Shown: piece after piece, positions 45,232 through 54,655 of the stretch
Layout of the letters: every line of letters begins with the position of its first letter
How positions within the stretch are numbered: the first letter of the stretch is position 1
DNA from: Algicoccus sp048820935
GTDB taxonomy: Bacteria > Pseudomonadota > Gammaproteobacteria > Burkholderiales > Burkholderiaceae_B
Length of the DNA: 64,000 bases
Direction: 5' to 3'
Assembly: GCF_048820935.1 (NCBI RefSeq)
Contig: NZ_JBMERD010000004.1
Location: forward strand, 124,001-188,000
Notes under the pieces: model-generated
Seen by the model: only the letters and a program-made list of their open reading frames with translations
What the model was told of the DNA's origin: nothing
Database searches by the model: none
Translations under genes and position numbers: made by a program

Positions 45232-47358
45232 GTGGATATCGAAACGCGTTTAGATCAGGTTGCAGGTTTTCTGCAAACAGGTAAACCAGAAAAAGCGCTA
45301 AGCGTTTTAAGATCTATCCAGAAACAGTTTCCTAATCATGCAGAAACTGCCCACTTGTTGGGTGTCACTTATTTTCAGCAAGGGAAGTTGCAGCGTGCCA
45401 TTGATGAACTTCAAAAAGCAACAAAGCTCGATCCACACCAAGCTGTTCAGTGGAACAATCTTGCGCTCGTTTATGTGGCACAAAATCAATTAGAAAATGC
45501 ACGCCAAGCCCTTGAGCAAGCTTTGTTGATCTCGCCACAGAATGTCGATTCTCTATTCGGTCGAGGAAATGTCTTTCGAGCGCAGGGTTTATTTGATCAG
45601 GCAATCGCAGATTATGAGGCTGCACTGAAGCTAGATCCTTATTCACTGGATACGCTAAATAATTTAGGCTGTGCGCTTATGAGTCATCAGAAGACTGAGC
45701 GTGCACAGACTGTTTTTGAGCAAGCCTTACAGATCAATCCCAAATTTGTGCGTGCTAGGAATAATCTGGGTCTTTTATATGAGGCACTAGGGCAGTGGGC
45801 AGAAGCAGAATCCGCTTACCGTTTGGCAGTGTCTCACGCGCCCGACTATTTGGAAGCACGTGTCAATTTAGGCAATGTGCTGATGCGTAACCATGAATAT
45901 GCGCAAGCCGCTGAACATTACGCACGTGCGCAAAAGCTCAATGCGCACCAGCCTTTCATTGCAGGTAATTTGGCCTATGTGCGCAGTATGCAATGTGATT
46001 GGCAGCAATATAAACAGACCTGGAGTCGTATAGAAGGTCGGATTCGACAGGGCGAGATGCCTTGTAGCCCTATTCAACTTTTGAATGGGAGCGATGATCC
46101 AGAGTTATCTAAAAGGCTTTCTCAGATGTATGCGAAAGACATGGTGAAGCAGCCTGATTTGCCACCTTTGTCCGAAGTCCAACAAAGTCTGTCGAGTGAG
46201 TTTCCTAAGGATGATCAAAAAATTCGAATCGGTTACTTTTCATCTGATTTTCGTGATCATCCGGTTGCAACTTTAATAGCAGGTGTGCTTGAGGACCATG
46301 ATACGCAACGTTTTGAGGTTTTGGGTTATGCGCTCGATGCACAAAACACCAGCGAGATGCGTTCCAGAATTGGTCGGGCCTGTCAGCGCTTCTTTGAAGT
46401 GGGTGCGATGAGTGTGACGGATTTAGTGGAGTTTGTGCGTGGGCATGATCTGGATATCGCCATTGATCTGAATGGTTATACCGAGGGCGGTCGAGCTGCA
46501 ATTTTTAAAGCGCGTGTAGCGCCTTTGCAAATCAGCTATTTAGGTTATCCAGGCACTTCAGGCGATCATTTCATTGACTATACGATTGCAGACTCCTTTG
46601 TGATTCCAGCACAGATGCGTACGTCCTGGACTGAGCATGTCATTTACATGCCGGATTCGTTTCAACCCAATGACGATAGTCGTCAGGTGAACGCAGATGG
46701 ACTCAGCAGAGCACAGTTTGGTCTGCCACAAGAGGCTGTTGTGTTTTGTTGTTTCAACAAGTTGTATAAACTCACGCCAATGGTTTTCGAAAGTTGGATG
46801 CGCATCCTGAAACGCGTACCCAATAGCGTGTTGTGGCTTTACTCTGAAGATCCTGTGGCACAGGATAATTTAAAGCGTCAGGCGCAAAAACAGGGTGTTG
46901 ATGCGAATCGTTTGGTGTTTGCAGGTCGAACTGAGCAATATGAGCAGCATTTGGCACGCTACCAGTTAGCCGACTTGTTTTTGGATACTTTCCCGTATGG
47001 GGCTCATACAACGGGTAGTGACGCACTTTGGGCGGGTTTACCTGTTTTAACGCGAACAGGCCGTTCTTTCGCCAGTTGTGTGGGCGAGAGTATGGTGCAG
47101 GCACTTGGAATGCCTGAACTAGTGACTCGAGATGCCAAGCAATTTGAAGAACGGGCAGTGTTATTGGCGCAAGAATCAGGCGGATTTGACCGATTAAAAG
47201 CACAATTGGCACAAGCCAAGGCTCAAGCGCCGTTATTCCAGACAGCGGCCTATACCCGACACTTAGAGTCCGGATATACGCAAATCGTCACGCGACATAG
47301 AAATGGTCAAGCACTATGTGATATTCGACTGAATACAGATGGTATTTCTGAAAATTAA
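45232..47358 (+). CDS. TPR-GT41 glycosyltransferase (SPINDLY/OGT-like)
   Basis: 708 residues. Residues 1 to about 260 are some seven tetratricopeptide repeats (for example LDPHQAVQWNNLALVYVAQNQ). The C-terminal GT41 domain (about 325-690) keeps the OGT/SPINDLY blocks: RIGYFSSDFRDHPVATL, DLNGYTEGGR, LGYPGTSG, FNKLYKLTP with the nucleotide-binding Lys513, and DTFPYGAHTTGSDALWAGLPVLT. Such enzymes add GlcNAc or fucose to Ser/Thr of proteins in the cytoplasm. GDP-fucose genes lie 2.5 kb downstream. Starts with GTG; AAGGAA precedes it. Confidence 0.9.
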   Translation: MDIETRLDQVAGFLQTGKPEKALSVLRSIQKQFPNHAETAHLLGVTYFQQGKLQRAIDELQKATKLDPHQAVQWNNLALVYVAQNQLENARQALEQALLISPQNVDSLFGRGNVFRAQGLFDQAIADYEAALKLDPYSLDTLNNLGCALMSHQKTERAQTVFEQALQINPKFVRARNNLGLLYEALGQWAEAESAYRLAVSHAPDYLEARVNLGNVLMRNHEYAQAAEHYARAQKLNAHQPFIAGNLAYVRSMQCDWQQYKQTWSRIEGRIRQGEMPCSPIQLLNGSDDPELSKRLSQMYAKDMVKQPDLPPLSEVQQSLSSEFPKDDQKIRIGYFSSDFRDHPVATLIAGVLEDHDTQRFEVLGYALDAQNTSEMRSRIGRACQRFFEVGAMSVTDLVEFVRGHDLDIAIDLNGYTEGGRAAIFKARVAPLQISYLGYPGTSGDHFIDYTIADSFVIPAQMRTSWTEHVIYMPDSFQPNDDSRQVNADGLSRAQFGLPQEAVVFCCFNKLYKLTPMVFESWMRILKRVPNSVLWLYSEDPVAQDNLKRQAQKQGVDANRLVFAGRTEQYEQHLARYQLADLFLDTFPYGAHTTGSDALWAGLPVLTRTGRSFASCVGESMVQALGMPELVTRDAKQFEERAVLLAQESGGFDRLKAQLAQAKAQAPLFQTAAYTRHLESGYTQIVTRHRNGQALCDIRLNTDGISEN

Positions 47359-47456
47359 CACTGTGATCAGTACGTTAGTTCGTTTTCTGATGCTTCTGTC
47401 AACAGAATCTCTGATATGTGAGTTAAGGCGCTTTTGAGCAACTGTTTTATCTGACC

Positions 47457-47470
47457 TTGTTTTAAATCAA
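47457..47470. promoter_or_regulatory. FNR/Dnr-type box upstream of hemN
   Basis: TTGTT-TTAA-ATCAA has one mismatch to TTGAT-N4-ATCAA. A -10-like CATATT at 47494-47499 puts the start point near 47505, 41.5 bases after the box centre, the class II activation position. This also favours the hemN ATG at 47527 over the TTG at 47488. Confidence 0.65.
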
Positions 47471-47526
47471 ATTTCTGTCATAGGGAATTGAGCCATATTG
47501 AGCGCTCAGGGTATATCGTATCGTGC

Positions 47527-48924
47527 ATGAAGATACAAACAGTTACCTCTGAGCAGTTCGATGCCGAACTAGTGGCGCGTCATGATGGCCATGGACCGCG
47601 CTATACATCCTATCCAACCGCCGACCGCTTTAAGACAGTTTCGTTGGCTGATGAGTATTCACAAGCGATTCGTGCGCGCCAAGTCGGCATGCAGGACAAT
47701 CCGCTCTCCTTATATGTCCATATTCCGTTCTGTGACACGTTGTGTTACTACTGCGCCTGTAACAAGATCATCACGCGTCACCGTAGTCGCGCAGATGAAT
47801 ACCTTGATGATCTGGAACGAGAAATTGCGCTGGTGAAGACGTTGTTTGCACAACGCCCTAGTGTGACGCAGTTGCATTTTGGCGGGGGAACGCCAACCTT
47901 TCTGACGAATGAGCAAATGACGCGCTTGTTTGCCATGCTGCGCGAGACTTGGGACTTTGAAGACGATGCGGAGTGCTCCATTGAAATTGACCCACGACGT
48001 TTGCCTGAAGGCTCTTTGGCTCTATTGAGATCACTAGGTTTCAACCGCATGAGCCTGGGCGTGCAAGACGTGGATCCTCAGGTGCAAAAAGCAGTGAACC
48101 GAATTCAACCTAAAGAGTTGACAGAGTCAGTGCTGAATGAAGCTCGAGCTCTGGGATTCCGTTCGGTCAATATGGATCTGATTTATGGCCTGCCTTATCA
48201 GACCGAGGAGACCATGACGCAGACACTGGCGACGGTGATTGCTTGGCGACCAGATCGGATTGCACTCTATAGCTACGCACACTTGCCGCATCGTTTCACA
48301 TCGCAGCGTCGGATCGATCCTGAGAAGATGCCAACACCCCAACAAAAACTCGCCATGCTCGAACAAGCTGTGACGACCTTGCTAGGTGCGGGTTATGTCT
48401 ATATCGGGATGGATCATTTTGCATTGCCAGAGGATGAACTCGCCCAAGCACTTACAAACGGCACTTTGCAACGTAACTTCCAGGGTTATGCCACGCGTGC
48501 TGACAGTGATTTGATTGCATTGGGAGTGTCTGCGATTGGTCGTGTAGGTGGGGTGTATGTTCAAAACGCGCGTGATCTCGAAACATATAAAGAGCACTTG
48601 GATCGAGGTGAATTGCCACTGATTCGTGGGCTTGAAATGAGTCAGGATGATGAGATCCGACGCGATGTGATTCATACTTTGCTCTGTCAAGCGCAGCTGG
48701 ATTTTGCGGATGTGAAGCAGAAATGGTCGATTGATGCAGCGGACTACTTCAAGCAGGAATTGAATGCTTTACAAGATTTGATTGATGATGGTCTGGTTAA
48801 TTTGAACGAGCAAGGCATCGTCATTACACCGAAAGGGCGATTTTTAGCGAGAGTCGTTGCCATGCGGTTTGACCGTTACCTTCGGGAAGGCACACCACTC
48901 GTTCGTTATTCAAAGGTCATTTGA
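47527..48924 (+). CDS. hemN: oxygen-independent coproporphyrinogen III dehydrogenase
   Basis: A radical-SAM enzyme making protoporphyrinogen IX without oxygen. 465 residues. GPRYTSYPTADRF and the cluster motif CDTLCYYCACNK (CxxxCxxC plus the extra Cys of true HemN) are present, then HFGGGTPTFL, EIDPRR, SLGVQDVDPQVQKAVNRIQP and GMDHFALPEDEL. These mark HemN and not the HemW paralogue. An FNR/Dnr-type box precedes it, and the next gene, one base on, encodes a regulator of that class. Confidence 0.95.
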   Translation: MKIQTVTSEQFDAELVARHDGHGPRYTSYPTADRFKTVSLADEYSQAIRARQVGMQDNPLSLYVHIPFCDTLCYYCACNKIITRHRSRADEYLDDLEREIALVKTLFAQRPSVTQLHFGGGTPTFLTNEQMTRLFAMLRETWDFEDDAECSIEIDPRRLPEGSLALLRSLGFNRMSLGVQDVDPQVQKAVNRIQPKELTESVLNEARALGFRSVNMDLIYGLPYQTEETMTQTLATVIAWRPDRIALYSYAHLPHRFTSQRRIDPEKMPTPQQKLAMLEQAVTTLLGAGYVYIGMDHFALPEDELAQALTNGTLQRNFQGYATRADSDLIALGVSAIGRVGGVYVQNARDLETYKEHLDRGELPLIRGLEMSQDDEIRRDVIHTLLCQAQLDFADVKQKWSIDAADYFKQELNALQDLIDDGLVNLNEQGIVITPKGRFLARVVAMRFDRYLREGTPLVRYSKVI

Positions 48925-48925
48925 C

Positions 48926-49645
48926 ATGGTGAGAACAACCCTTGAACTAGAGCGTATGTTGTTGGCACTGAACCTGTTTGATGGCATGGCCAAGGCTCAG
49001 CTGGTTTGGTTAATCAGCATGGCTGAGCATGTCGAACTGAAACGGTCAGAGATTCTGTTTGAGCGTGGTGACAGGGTTGACCGTTTTTATGTGTTGGTGC
49101 ATGGCCAGTTGCAATTTGTGATGACGGGTCCACCAAGTACCTCTTCAGGGGATGTGACAGATCGAGCACCTGAGAAAGTGGTGGAGATTTTTAGTCCAGG
49201 ACATACGTTTGGGGAAAGTGTGCTTTTGCCTAAACAGCGTTGGATTGCGCAAGCGAAAGCATTAGGGGCTTGCCGATTACTGGCGTTTAAACAAACGGAT
49301 TTGCTCAATGCGATGAAGCAGTCTCATGAGCTATCTGTGAAGATTTTAGTTTCACTAAGCAATCGGCTTGAAACCTTGCTTCAGGATCTTGAGTCGTCCA
49401 GTTTTAGAAATGCTGCACAACGTGTGGCCGAGTATGTGTTGAATTTACCGCGCAGCGGCCCAGAAGCAAACTTACAGTTTCATAAGCGCACGATTGCATC
49501 TAAATTGGGTTTGCAGCCTGAGACGTTTTCTCGATCGCTTAAGAAACTGTCCACTGAAGGGCTCATTACCGTGAATGGGCCAAGAATCATTATTCATGAT
49601 GAGGCTGCGCTCGCAAGCATGGCAGCTGTTGATTCACCTGTGTAA
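48926..49645 (+). CDS. dnr: Crp/Fnr-family regulator without iron-sulfur cysteines (Dnr-like)
   Basis: 239 residues: a cyclic-nucleotide-type sensor domain (about 15-140), a long dimer helix and a winged helix-turn-helix (about 165-230). The recognition helix LQPETFSRSLKKL keeps the ExxSR triad that reads TTGAT, as in FNR and Dnr. The N-terminal cysteines that hold the FNR 4Fe-4S cluster are absent; the only Cys is in GACRLL. That points to the Dnr/NnrR (NO-sensing) group. It is coupled to hemN (1-base gap). The symbol is by resemblance. Confidence 0.8.
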   Translation: MVRTTLELERMLLALNLFDGMAKAQLVWLISMAEHVELKRSEILFERGDRVDRFYVLVHGQLQFVMTGPPSTSSGDVTDRAPEKVVEIFSPGHTFGESVLLPKQRWIAQAKALGACRLLAFKQTDLLNAMKQSHELSVKILVSLSNRLETLLQDLESSSFRNAAQRVAEYVLNLPRSGPEANLQFHKRTIASKLGLQPETFSRSLKKLSTEGLITVNGPRIIIHDEAALASMAAVDSPV

Positions 49646-49845
49646 AGCAGACAATCCAAACGAGTAACCCCTCACAGTGCGCTACATTCGAACCCGAAGG
49701 AATGAAGAGAAGCGGGGGTATTGTTGGTGTGAAGTGTAGCACCGTAAAGAGTTTATGCCAAAGAAATATTTAGCGAATAAAGAGGCGTTATTTAAATTAA
49801 GTGCTTTTAGTTTTTAAGTAACAATCCATGTATGCTTGTGATCAT

Positions 49846-49866
49846 GACCGCTTAAAGCGGTTTTCT
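49846..49866 (+). terminator. small hairpin before gmd
   Basis: ACCGCTT/AAGCGGT forms a compact stem followed by TTTTC. It probably ends transcription from the hemN-dnr pair. Confidence 0.5.
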
Positions 49867-49922
49867 TGTTTGTATTATCAGTCATAGAATGTCTACAAAC
49901 GATCTTTATGGAAAGTGGGGCG

Positions 49923-51041
49923 ATGGTTAAAAAAGCGTTGATCACAGGTGTGACAGGTCAAGATGGTTCTTATCTTGCTGAGTTTCTCCTCGAGAAAGGC
50001 TATGAGGTGCATGGTCTTAAACGTCGATCGTCATCTTTTAATACCCAGCGCGTCGATCATATCTATCAAGATCCGCATACAGACAATAAACGATTTATTC
50101 TGCATTACGGTGATTTAACAGATGCTTCGAATTTGACGCATCTCATGCAAAAAATCCAACCTGACGAGGTGTATAACCTCGGCGCACAATCCCATGTGGC
50201 AGTGAGTTTTGAGTTGCCCGAATACACAGCTGATGTGGATGCCATGGGGACGCTGCGTCTGTTGGAAGCGATTCGTCTGCTTGGTTTGGAGAAAAAAGCA
50301 CGTTTCTATCAAGCCAGTACCAGTGAACTCTATGGTTTGGTGCAAGAAACACCCCAAAAGGAATCGACACCTTTCTACCCACGATCACCTTATGCAGTTG
50401 CAAAGCTTTACGCCTACTGGATTACGGTGAATTATCGAGAAAGTTATGGTATGTATGCCTGCAATGGCACACTCTTTAATCATGAAAGTCCACGCCGGGG
50501 CGAGACTTTTGTGACCCGAAAAATTACGCGTGGTTTGGCAAATATTGCCCAAGGGCTGGAGACCTGCCTGTATATGGGCAATATTGATGCGTTACGAGAC
50601 TGGGGACACGCTAAAGATTATGTCCGCATGATGTGGTTGATGTTGCAACAAGACCAGCCTCAGGATTATGTGATTGCCACCGGTGTGCAGCATAGCGTAC
50701 GGACTTTTATCAATTGGGCAGCGAATGAACTGGGTATTCAATTACGTTTTGAAGGTGAAGGTGTTGATGAAATTGGAATTGCGGAGTCGGTGACAGGTGA
50801 CCGGGCGCCCGCTGTGAAAGCAGGGGATGTTTTAGTGCGTATCGATCCGCGTTATTTCCGTCCAGCCGAAGTTGAAACCTTGCTAGGCGATCCGTCCAAA
50901 GCTAAGCGTGAGCTTGGCTGGGTTCCTGAGATCTCAGTCCAAGCAATGTGTGCTGAAATGGTGGCTGAAGATCTTAAAGTAGCTAAACGCCATGCTTTGC
51001 TCAAAGAACATGGTTATGAAACCTTTGTCATCAATGAATAG
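49923..51041 (+). CDS. gmd: GDP-mannose 4,6-dehydratase
   Basis: Converts GDP-D-mannose to GDP-4-keto-6-deoxymannose with bound NADP(H). 372 residues, the family length. It has the Rossmann loop TGVTGQDGSYLAEFLLEKGY, HYGDLTD, the catalytic YxxxK in SPYAVAKLY with the upstream Thr/Glu (STSELYG), and NHESPRRGETFVTRKI. The ATG at 49923 gives the normal N-terminus (MVKKALITG). First of gmd-fcl-manC. Confidence 0.97.
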   Translation: MVKKALITGVTGQDGSYLAEFLLEKGYEVHGLKRRSSSFNTQRVDHIYQDPHTDNKRFILHYGDLTDASNLTHLMQKIQPDEVYNLGAQSHVAVSFELPEYTADVDAMGTLRLLEAIRLLGLEKKARFYQASTSELYGLVQETPQKESTPFYPRSPYAVAKLYAYWITVNYRESYGMYACNGTLFNHESPRRGETFVTRKITRGLANIAQGLETCLYMGNIDALRDWGHAKDYVRMMWLMLQQDQPQDYVIATGVQHSVRTFINWAANELGIQLRFEGEGVDEIGIAESVTGDRAPAVKAGDVLVRIDPRYFRPAEVETLLGDPSKAKRELGWVPEISVQAMCAEMVAEDLKVAKRHALLKEHGYETFVINE

Positions 51042-51043
51042 CC

Positions 51044-52006
51044 ATGATTAAGCGTGTTTATGTTGCTGGTCACCGTGGTATGGTGGGTTCCGCGTTAGTG
51101 CGTCAATTGCAAGGCAATGAAAATATTGAATTGATCGCAAAAAGCCGTGCTGAACTGGATTTGCTTGATCAAGCTGCTGTGCAAGATTTCTTTTCAAACG
51201 AACAGATTGATGAGGTGTATTTAGCAGCTGCCAAGGTGGGTGGGATTCATGCAAACAATACCTATCCCGCCGAATTTATTTATGAAAACTTGATGGTCCA
51301 GAGTAATGTGATTCACGCAGCCCATTTGTCAGGGGTTCAAAAGCTATTGTATCTAGGCTCTTCGTGTATCTATCCAAAGTGGGCTGAGCAGCCCATGCGT
51401 GAAGATGCTTTATTGACCGGTACGTTGGAACCAACCAATGAGCCTTATGCGATCGCAAAGATTGCAGGCATTAAACTGTGTGAAAGTTATAACCGCCAAT
51501 ATGGACGGGACTATCGCAGTGTGATGCCAACCAATTTGTATGGTCAGGGTGATAATTTTCATGCGGAAAATAGTCATGTGATCCCGGCCATGATGCGTCG
51601 CTTTCATGAAGCGAAAATCGCAAAAGATAACGAAGTGGTCGTTTGGGGCACAGGTAAACCGATGCGCGAATTCATGTATGTTGACGACATGGCGGCTGCT
51701 TGTGTATACGTCATGCGCTTGGACAAGGAAGCGTATGAAGCACATACTCAACCGATGCTGTCACACATCAACATTGGAACCGGTGTTGATTGCACGATTT
51801 TTGAGTTGGCTCAAACTATGAAAAAAGTGGTCGGCTTTAAGGGTGATGTTTGTTTTGACAGCAGTAAGCCAGATGGTACGCTCCGAAAACTGATGGATGT
51901 CTCGCGTTTGAAAGCCTTAGGTTGGCAGGCAAATACTGCATTAGAGGATGGGTTACGTAAGACGTATCAATGGTTTTTAGACAATCAGACCAATATTCGT
52001 CAATAG
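51044..52006 (+). CDS. fcl: GDP-L-fucose synthase
   Basis: 3,5-epimerisation and NADPH reduction of the Gmd product to GDP-L-fucose. 320 residues with VAGHRGMVGSALVRQL, the conserved LGSSCIYP, EPYAIAKIAGIKLCESYN (YxxxK) and PTNLYGQGDNF. It begins two bases after gmd, so the pair is cotranscribed. Confidence 0.97.
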   Translation: MIKRVYVAGHRGMVGSALVRQLQGNENIELIAKSRAELDLLDQAAVQDFFSNEQIDEVYLAAAKVGGIHANNTYPAEFIYENLMVQSNVIHAAHLSGVQKLLYLGSSCIYPKWAEQPMREDALLTGTLEPTNEPYAIAKIAGIKLCESYNRQYGRDYRSVMPTNLYGQGDNFHAENSHVIPAMMRRFHEAKIAKDNEVVVWGTGKPMREFMYVDDMAAACVYVMRLDKEAYEAHTQPMLSHINIGTGVDCTIFELAQTMKKVVGFKGDVCFDSSKPDGTLRKLMDVSRLKALGWQANTALEDGLRKTYQWFLDNQTNIRQ

Positions 52007-52066
52007 AGTAAGCTCTTAAAGTTTAAGTTCGTATAAAAAAGATAGCCTTGTTTCATCATTAAAAGC

Positions 52067-52097
52067 AAAACCACAGTGATTGGATCAATGTGGTTTT
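52067..52097 (+). terminator. terminator after fcl
   Basis: AAAACCACA (52067-52075) pairs with TGTGGTTTT (52089-52097) around a 13-base loop; the second arm ends in T. manC 44 bases on may have its own promoter or depend on readthrough. Confidence 0.6.
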
Positions 52098-52140
52098 TGA
52101 TCAGGTCGTACGTGCATCAGCATGCTGAATGGTGTTTTAA

Positions 52141-53583
52141 ATGATTCCAGTTCTTATGGCCGGAGGATCCGGCACGCGTTTGTGGCCATTGTCACGTGCT
52201 GCTTATCCCAAACAATTCTTGGCGCTCAACAGTCATCTGAGCTTGTTGCAGGAGACGGCTCAACGTTTGTCAGGATTGCCGGTTGAAAAACCCATTGTGA
52301 TTTGTAATGAGGAGCATCGGTTTCTTGTTGCAGAACAACTTCGTCAACAGCAACTCGATGTTGATATTTTGTTGGAGCCTGTGGGGCGCAATACTGCGCC
52401 AGCGATTGCACTTGCAGCATTACATGCCATCCAACATTCTTGTGAAAGTTCCCCTGTGCTGCTCGTTTTAGCGACAGATCACACTATTTTGGATGATGCG
52501 GCATTTCGACAGGCTGTGTGTCGTTTGTTGCCACAGGTGGAGGAGGGTTGTTTTGGTGTCTTGGGTGTCACACCAACAGAACCGACATCGGCTTATGGGT
52601 ACATCCATACAGGTGATGAGTTAGGTCATGATTTACGGCAAGTGCGAGCGTTTGTAGAGAAACCTGATGCAGCGACTGCGCAAGAGTATCTCGATCAAGG
52701 TGATTACCTTTGGAATAGTGGCATCTTTATGTTGCGTGCAGACCAGTACTTAGAAGAACTGCGTAAATATCAACCTGAAATATTAAGTGCTTGCCAAAAA
52801 GCGATGGAATCCGTGACAGTTGATCAGGACTTCACACGCATTGATGCACAGGCGTTCATGGATTGCCCTGAAAACTCGATTGACTACGCACTGATGGAAC
52901 CCTTGTGTGCGCAAGCAAATAACAAAGTGGTGGTTGCGGAGCTGGATGCGGGTTGGAGTGACGTTGGAAGTTGGTCAGCATTGTGGGAAATCAAGGATAA
53001 AGATGAGCACGGCAATGTCGTGATGGTTCGTGATGATCTGACGACTGAAGATGTTGTTTTGCAAGATAGCCAAAATAATTTGGTCTGTGCGCACAGCAAA
53101 CTTGTGACCCTACTTGGTGTGGAGAACTTAGTCGTTGTGGATACAGATGATGCTTTGCTGATCGCAAATAAATCGGATGCGCAAGAGATCAAACAGATCG
53201 TGTCGATCTTAAAGGGTAAGGGCCGTCACGAGTATCAGAGCCACCGTGTTGTTTATCGACCTTGGGGAAAATATGATTCGATCGACGCAGGCCACCGTTA
53301 TCAGGTTAAGCGCATTACGGTTAAGCCCGGTGCAAGATTGTCTTTGCAAATGCATCATCATCGTGCAGAGCACTGGATTGTTGTTTCGGGCACAGCCAAA
53401 GTGACAATTGGTGATAAAACTTTCCTGATGACAGAGGATCAGTCTACGTATATCCCTGTTGGGGAAATCCATAGTTTGGAAAACCCCGGTGCGATTCCTC
53501 TGGAAATGATCGAGGTTCAGTCGGGCGCGTATCTTGGTGAAGATGATATCGTGCGTTTCGAGGATCTTTATGGACGATCCTGA
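52141..53583 (+). CDS. manC: mannose-1-phosphate guanylyltransferase / mannose-6-phosphate isomerase (type II)
   Basis: A bifunctional enzyme of 480 residues. The N-terminal pyrophosphorylase domain has MAGGSGTRLWPLSR...YPKQFL, FVEKPD and ENSIDYALME. The C-terminal cupin isomerase domain has RPWGKYDSID and KPGARLSLQMHHHRAEHW. It makes GDP-mannose for Gmd and so completes the route from mannose phosphate to GDP-L-fucose. No glycosyltransferases for a polysaccharide lie beside it. Confidence 0.96.
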   Translation: MIPVLMAGGSGTRLWPLSRAAYPKQFLALNSHLSLLQETAQRLSGLPVEKPIVICNEEHRFLVAEQLRQQQLDVDILLEPVGRNTAPAIALAALHAIQHSCESSPVLLVLATDHTILDDAAFRQAVCRLLPQVEEGCFGVLGVTPTEPTSAYGYIHTGDELGHDLRQVRAFVEKPDAATAQEYLDQGDYLWNSGIFMLRADQYLEELRKYQPEILSACQKAMESVTVDQDFTRIDAQAFMDCPENSIDYALMEPLCAQANNKVVVAELDAGWSDVGSWSALWEIKDKDEHGNVVMVRDDLTTEDVVLQDSQNNLVCAHSKLVTLLGVENLVVVDTDDALLIANKSDAQEIKQIVSILKGKGRHEYQSHRVVYRPWGKYDSIDAGHRYQVKRITVKPGARLSLQMHHHRAEHWIVVSGTAKVTIGDKTFLMTEDQSTYIPVGEIHSLENPGAIPLEMIEVQSGAYLGEDDIVRFEDLYGRS

Positions 53584-53675
53584 GCCGTGAGATTATGAAC
53601 TGATCTTGAAAAATAGTGATCAATCGGCACAGTAACCGTCCATCATACAGAATGTGTGCTGTCGTAAATCTTCGG

Positions 53676-54164
53676 CTAGACGCTGTCTTGACGCAACCAA
53701 TGTCCGGACTTACCCCCGACTTTTTCTTCGAGTTGAATGTCTCGAATGACCATGGCACGATCCACGGCTTTGAGCATGTCGTAGATGGTGAGTAAAGCCA
53801 CACTGACCGCAGTTAACGCTTCCATCTCAACACCGGTTGGGCCAACAGTTTGTGCCGTTGCGATGCATCGCACGGTTTGTTGTTGCGCATCTTGGTCAAA
53901 CTCAACGCTGACTTGAGTCAGTGCAATGGGGTGGCACAGCGGGATGAGTGTGCCGGTTTGTTTGGAAGCCATGATGCCAGCAAGGCGTGCAATGCCTAGT
54001 ACATCGCCTTTTTTGCTGCTTCCTTCGGTGAGTCGTGTGTACGACACGTCAGATAATTGAATCAGGCCGCTGGCACGTGCTAAACGGGGTGTTTGTGGTT
54101 TGCTGCCGACATCGACCATGTGGGCCTGACCCTGGGCATCAAAGTGCGTGAGTTGTTTAGACAT
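53676..54164 (-). CDS. moaC: cyclic pyranopterin monophosphate synthase
   Basis: Second step of molybdenum cofactor synthesis. 162 residues with MVDVGSKPQTPRLARASG, KKGDVLGIARLAGIMASKQT, LIPLCHPIAL and GVEMEALTAVSVALLTIYDM-type blocks holding the conserved Lys and His residues. Last gene of moaA-moeA-moaD-moaE-moaC on this strand. Confidence 0.97.
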   Translation of the reverse strand: MSKQLTHFDAQGQAHMVDVGSKPQTPRLARASGLIQLSDVSYTRLTEGSSKKGDVLGIARLAGIMASKQTGTLIPLCHPIALTQVSVEFDQDAQQQTVRCIATAQTVGPTGVEMEALTAVSVALLTIYDMLKAVDRAMVIRDIQLEEKVGGKSGHWLRQDSV

Positions 54165-54175
54165 CTTGTTGTTCT

Positions 54176-54652
54176 CTATGAAGCGTCGGTTTCCCAGCGG
54201 GACAGCGCGTCGTCATCGCTTTGTCGATGCTGAACCCAGTGTGATCCATCTGGTGTTTGTTCTTTTTTCCAGAAGGTGGCACGCGTTTTGAGGTGATCCA
54301 TGATGTAGGCACAGGCATCTTGCGCGGCATGACGGTGTGCGCTGCTGGTGAGCACTAAAACGATATTGTCACCAGGAAAGAGTTTGCCGTAGCGATGAAT
54401 GACGCGAACAGCAGCAATCGGCCAGCGTTGTGCGGCTTCTTGAGCGATGGCTTGAATGACCTGCTCTGTCATGCCGGGGTAGTGTTCGAGTTCCAGTGTA
54501 TGCACCGTGCTACCAGTATTGAAATCACGCACCCGTCCGACAAATGAGGCAAACGCACCTTCGGTTGTGTTGCCTGCCAGAAAACTCTCGTATTCTTCTC
54601 CCGCCTGAAAAGGCTCGGCTTGAACTCGGATCTCAAGTTGAGCTGCTGACAT
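54176..54652 (-). CDS. moaE: molybdopterin synthase, large subunit
   Basis: 158 residues. With MoaD it puts the dithiolene sulfurs into the pterin. Seen: GAFASFVGRVRD, HTLELEHYPGMTE, VRVIHRYGKLFPGD and TRATFWKKEQTPDG, with the active-site lysines in FWKKE. Three bases separate it from moaD. Confidence 0.96.
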   Translation of the reverse strand: MSAAQLEIRVQAEPFQAGEEYESFLAGNTTEGAFASFVGRVRDFNTGSTVHTLELEHYPGMTEQVIQAIAQEAAQRWPIAAVRVIHRYGKLFPGDNIVLVLTSSAHRHAAQDACAYIMDHLKTRATFWKKEQTPDGSHWVQHRQSDDDALSRWETDAS

Positions 54653-54655
54653 CGC

